Source of the DNA: Planctomycetota bacterium
Lineage (GTDB): Bacteria > Planctomycetota > Phycisphaerae > WQYP01
Reading direction: 5' to 3'
Assembly: GCA_021818565.1 (NCBI GenBank)
Contig: JAKATV010000250.1
Span: forward strand, 1-6,834
Length of the DNA stretch: 6,834 bases
Each line of letters begins with the position of its first letter. The first letter of the stretch is position 1. A program made the translations under genes and the position numbers. Of the stretch, positions 5,557 to 6,834 are shown one piece after another. Below the pieces are notes generated by a model. The model saw nothing but the letters and a program-made list of their open reading frames with translations, was not told where the DNA came from and did not search any database.

Positions 5557-6259
5557 GGTCAAATGCGGCATTCACTATGTTTTCTGTATTCACCGCCCGC
5601 AGTTGCTGGGCGATATGCCAGGCAATTTCCCCGCGGCTAAGCAGGCGAATGGTTTTTGATGTGTTCCGATCCGATATGCCCGGAGTTGGAAGTTCCTGTA
5701 ACCTGTCCCCTGTAACCCGTAACCTCGCTGCGCCGGGCGTTGATCGTTGCAGAATCGCCCACGTTTCCGGTGCCACCTTCTTGCTGATCGCCAGCATGGT
5801 CGCCTCCGGATTCGCCGGGATTCCCACCAGGCTGAATTCCAGCAGTTCCCATTGGCGATAAACGCGCCGCGCTTTTTTCATCTCCGGTCTCCGGGCGATT
5901 TCTTCCGGGGTTGGATTGGAAAATTCTCCCGGCAAAAAGCCCACGCTGTAACTGTTTAATATGCCATCTTGGGCCAATGCGAACATGTCCCGGCCAAATT
6001 GTGTTTTATCTGTGCACCGGTATTTCGCTAAAACCCGATCACCGCTTTTCTTGACCCATTGCGCAGCTCCCAGCGGCAACGCGGTGTCATGGTTATAAAA
6101 CACGGTCAAACCGGCATAATTTTTCCGCAGCAGCCCCTCCGGCAATACCACATCTCCATCCCGATCCACGGCGGAGGTGGAAATGCACGCCACAATTTCC
6201 CGGCGGCCCGGTTGAACTTCAATGAGCTGTCCTTCAAATGCTTTGCGCAACATTGCCAT
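5534..6259 (-). CDS. HK97-family phage prohead protease
   Basis: This is the serine protease (PF04586-type, herpesvirus-protease-like fold) that trims capsid protein and scaffold during head maturation. Numbering from a TTG at 6265: VDRDGDVVLPEGL (33-45), VFYNHD with the catalytic-type His59 (55-60), FGRDMFALAQDGILNSYSVGF with Ser107 (90-110), and WELLEFSLVGIPANPEA (139-155), the family's closing block with the expected Glu. The tail after 160 is poorly conserved and contains a heptamer repeat. The frame permits TTG 6265 or ATG 6262, 6259 or 6253; AGGAG (6270-6266) is six bases before 6259, hence this start. A short CTCC/GGAG hairpin could cover that site. It follows the portal gene in the normal head-module order, but no capsid gene comes after it. 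Its last 23 bases are one copy of the direct repeat. Confidence 0.88.
   Translation of the reverse strand: MAMLRKAFEGQLIEVQPGRREIVACISTSAVDRDGDVVLPEGLLRKNYAGLTVFYNHDTALPLGAAQWVKKSGDRVLAKYRCTDKTQFGRDMFALAQDGILNSYSVGFLPGEFSNPTPEEIARRPEMKKARRVYRQWELLEFSLVGIPANPEATMLAISKKVAPETWAILQRSTPGAARLRVTGDRLQELPTPGISDRNTSKTIRLLSRGEIAWHIAQQLRAVNTENIVNAAFDRQAGIVR
5695..5724. repeat. Heptamer tandem repeat in the protease tail
   Basis: After CC come four 7-bp units: TGTAACC (5697-5703), TGTCCCC (5704-5710), TGTAACC (5711-5717) and CGTAACC (5718-5724). On the coding strand the unit reads GGTTACA and yields Arg-Leu-Arg-Val-Thr-Gly-Asp-Arg-Leu near residues 181-189. Seven is not a multiple of three, so each unit is read in a different frame. 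It resembles short tandemly repeated heptamers known as dispersed repeats in some bacteria. Confidence 0.7.
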
Positions 6260-6286
6260 CATCAACTCCTGTTGGGAGGGTGTAAA

Positions 6287-6373
6287 TCATTTCTGGGCGG
6301 ACTTTTTTCCGACGTATTGTTTCTGTGCCTCAGACTCTCCGGTTTGCTGCCGGCAGCATCGTAAGGGATGCAC
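6287..6373 (-). CDS. Possible 28-residue peptide between portal and protease
   Basis: From a GTG at 6373 a frame encodes HPLRCCRQQTGESEAQKQYV followed by GKKSAQK and a TGA at 6287, just before the protease ribosome site. The lysine/glutamine-rich tail looks protein-like, and small genes do occur at this place in head modules, but there is no ribosome site and no recognised family. The 130-base portal-protease gap is otherwise unexplained. Confidence 0.22.
   Translation of the reverse strand: MHPLRCCRQQTGESEAQKQYVGKKSAQK
6345..6358. other. 14-bp perfect palindrome
   Basis: TGCTGCCGGCAGCA is fully self-complementary and lies in the portal-protease gap. It could be a protein-binding site or a small RNA hairpin; by itself it proves neither. 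Confidence 0.35.
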
Positions 6374-6384
6374 ATACGAAAACC

Positions 6385-6403
6385 CGCAATATTAATTATT
6401 GCG
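6385..6403 (-). terminator. Hairpin across the portal stop codon
   Basis: CGCAATA (6385-6391) and TATTGCG (6397-6403) form a perfect 7-bp stem with a 5-base loop. On the minus strand it is followed by GGTTTTCG, a short T run. The portal TAA (6398-6396) lies in the loop/stem. It may reduce read-through from portal into protease or protect the mRNA end; the stem is AT-rich and weak. Confidence 0.35.
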
Positions 6404-6834
6404 TTCCCATTGCCTGATCTGCCGGGGTTGCCGTAATTGCATCCGCGGCAATGGCGGGATTATTGCTGAATTCTTCCGGCGAAATATCGGAAAAGCCCAT
6501 GGCCCGACGAATTTCCGATTTGCTCAACACCCCCGCGCGAATCGCAATTTGCGCTTTTTCCAATTCAAACGCTTCATCCGCCGGCACCGGATGTTCCGCC
6601 GCCAGAAAAAGCCGATCGCCATACAACGGCGTGAGCATTTCATTGAGCTTCTGCTCGAGAATCAGCACCCGCGGCAAAATGGTTTGCCGGGCGTAAAGCG
6701 TTAAACTCGCCTGCATGTTGGCGTAGGTGGCATCTTTACTCAACAGCGCTTCGGGTACGCCAAACGCATGGGCCAATCGCTTCAAGGCCTCCCGGCTTAT
6801 TTCCCGCAACCACATCTGCCGCCCCATGGGCCCC
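6396..6834 (-). CDS. HK97-family phage portal protein (partial, C-terminal ~145 residues)
   Basis: This is the C-terminal part of a portal protein (PF04860 type), which forms the dodecameric ring at the head vertex through which DNA is packaged. The frame is open to the right edge, so the N-terminal part lies outside the window. Counting from the Met at 6827: REISREALKRLAHAFGVPEA (8-27) is the conserved helix plus FGVP block. YANMQASLTLYARQTILPRV (35-54) and LEQKLNEMLTPLYG (57-70) are the helices leading through the clip/crown region. LEKAQIAIRAGVLSKSEIRR (89-108) is the usual repeat-start helix, followed by a low-complexity Ala/Pro/Thr tail. The full gene is normally near 400 codons. It precedes the prohead protease gene, as in HK97-like phages and related elements. 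Confidence 0.87.
   Translation of the reverse strand, partial: GPMGRQMWLREISREALKRLAHAFGVPEALLSKDATYANMQASLTLYARQTILPRVLILEQKLNEMLTPLYGDRLFLAAEHPVPADEAFELEKAQIAIRAGVLSKSEIRRAMGFSDISPEEFSNNPAIAADAITATPADQAMGTQ

Noticed and set aside
5445..5861. 138-residue plus-strand frame across the protease 3' half
   Set aside because: It is antisense to the prohead protease, including its conserved closing block; no protein-like pattern.

Overview
The window looks like a bacterial chromosome segment of moderate GC content with a Gram-negative character: one hydrolase carries a Sec signal peptide, and there are Shine-Dalgarno-type ribosome sites, type II toxin-antitoxin genes and orphan P-loop ATPases. The mix of a GH63-type hydrolase, a DUF4143 ATPase and isolated HK97-type head genes would fit Planctomycetota or a similar environmental lineage. 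No rRNA, tRNA or marker gene is present, so the taxonomic guess is weak.

Left part (1-2710). A TetA-like major facilitator efflux gene runs off the left edge on the minus strand. A possible 64-codon gene sits 12 bases upstream of it in the same direction. After a gap of about 250 bases with a candidate promoter comes a plus-strand gene for an exported single-domain (alpha/alpha)6 glycosidase of the GH63/trehalase-like type. It has both expected catalytic acids and the GYWQGPIW block. It ends convergently against the next block, with a stem-loop between them.

Middle part (2711-5533), all minus strand. A complete AAA_14/DUF4143 ATPase lies directly after the 3' remnant of a second ATPase; the stop and start overlap as TAATG. 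The remnant keeps its C-terminal winged helix but has lost the whole P-loop half. Its 5' break falls in an AT-rich patch near 4440-4500. Upstream lies a complete toxin-antitoxin pair: a Phd/YefM-like antitoxin and a PIN-domain toxin with an ATGA overlap, preceded by a perfect 11-bp inverted repeat that is the likely operator.

Right part (5534-6834), minus strand. The 3' end of an HK97-type portal gene is followed by a prohead protease gene, in the order normal for a tailed-phage head module. The expected major capsid gene does not follow. Instead, the last 23 bases of the protease gene recur exactly at 4542-4564, and the toxin-antitoxin pair lies between the two copies. The simplest reading is a decaying prophage (or phage-derived locus) in which recombination or insertion next to the protease gene replaced the rest of the head module. 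I see no clear new system. The most informative structures are the 23-bp direct repeat around the toxin-antitoxin pair, the decapitated ATPase fused in translation to the DUF4143 gene, and a heptamer tandem repeat inside the protease tail.
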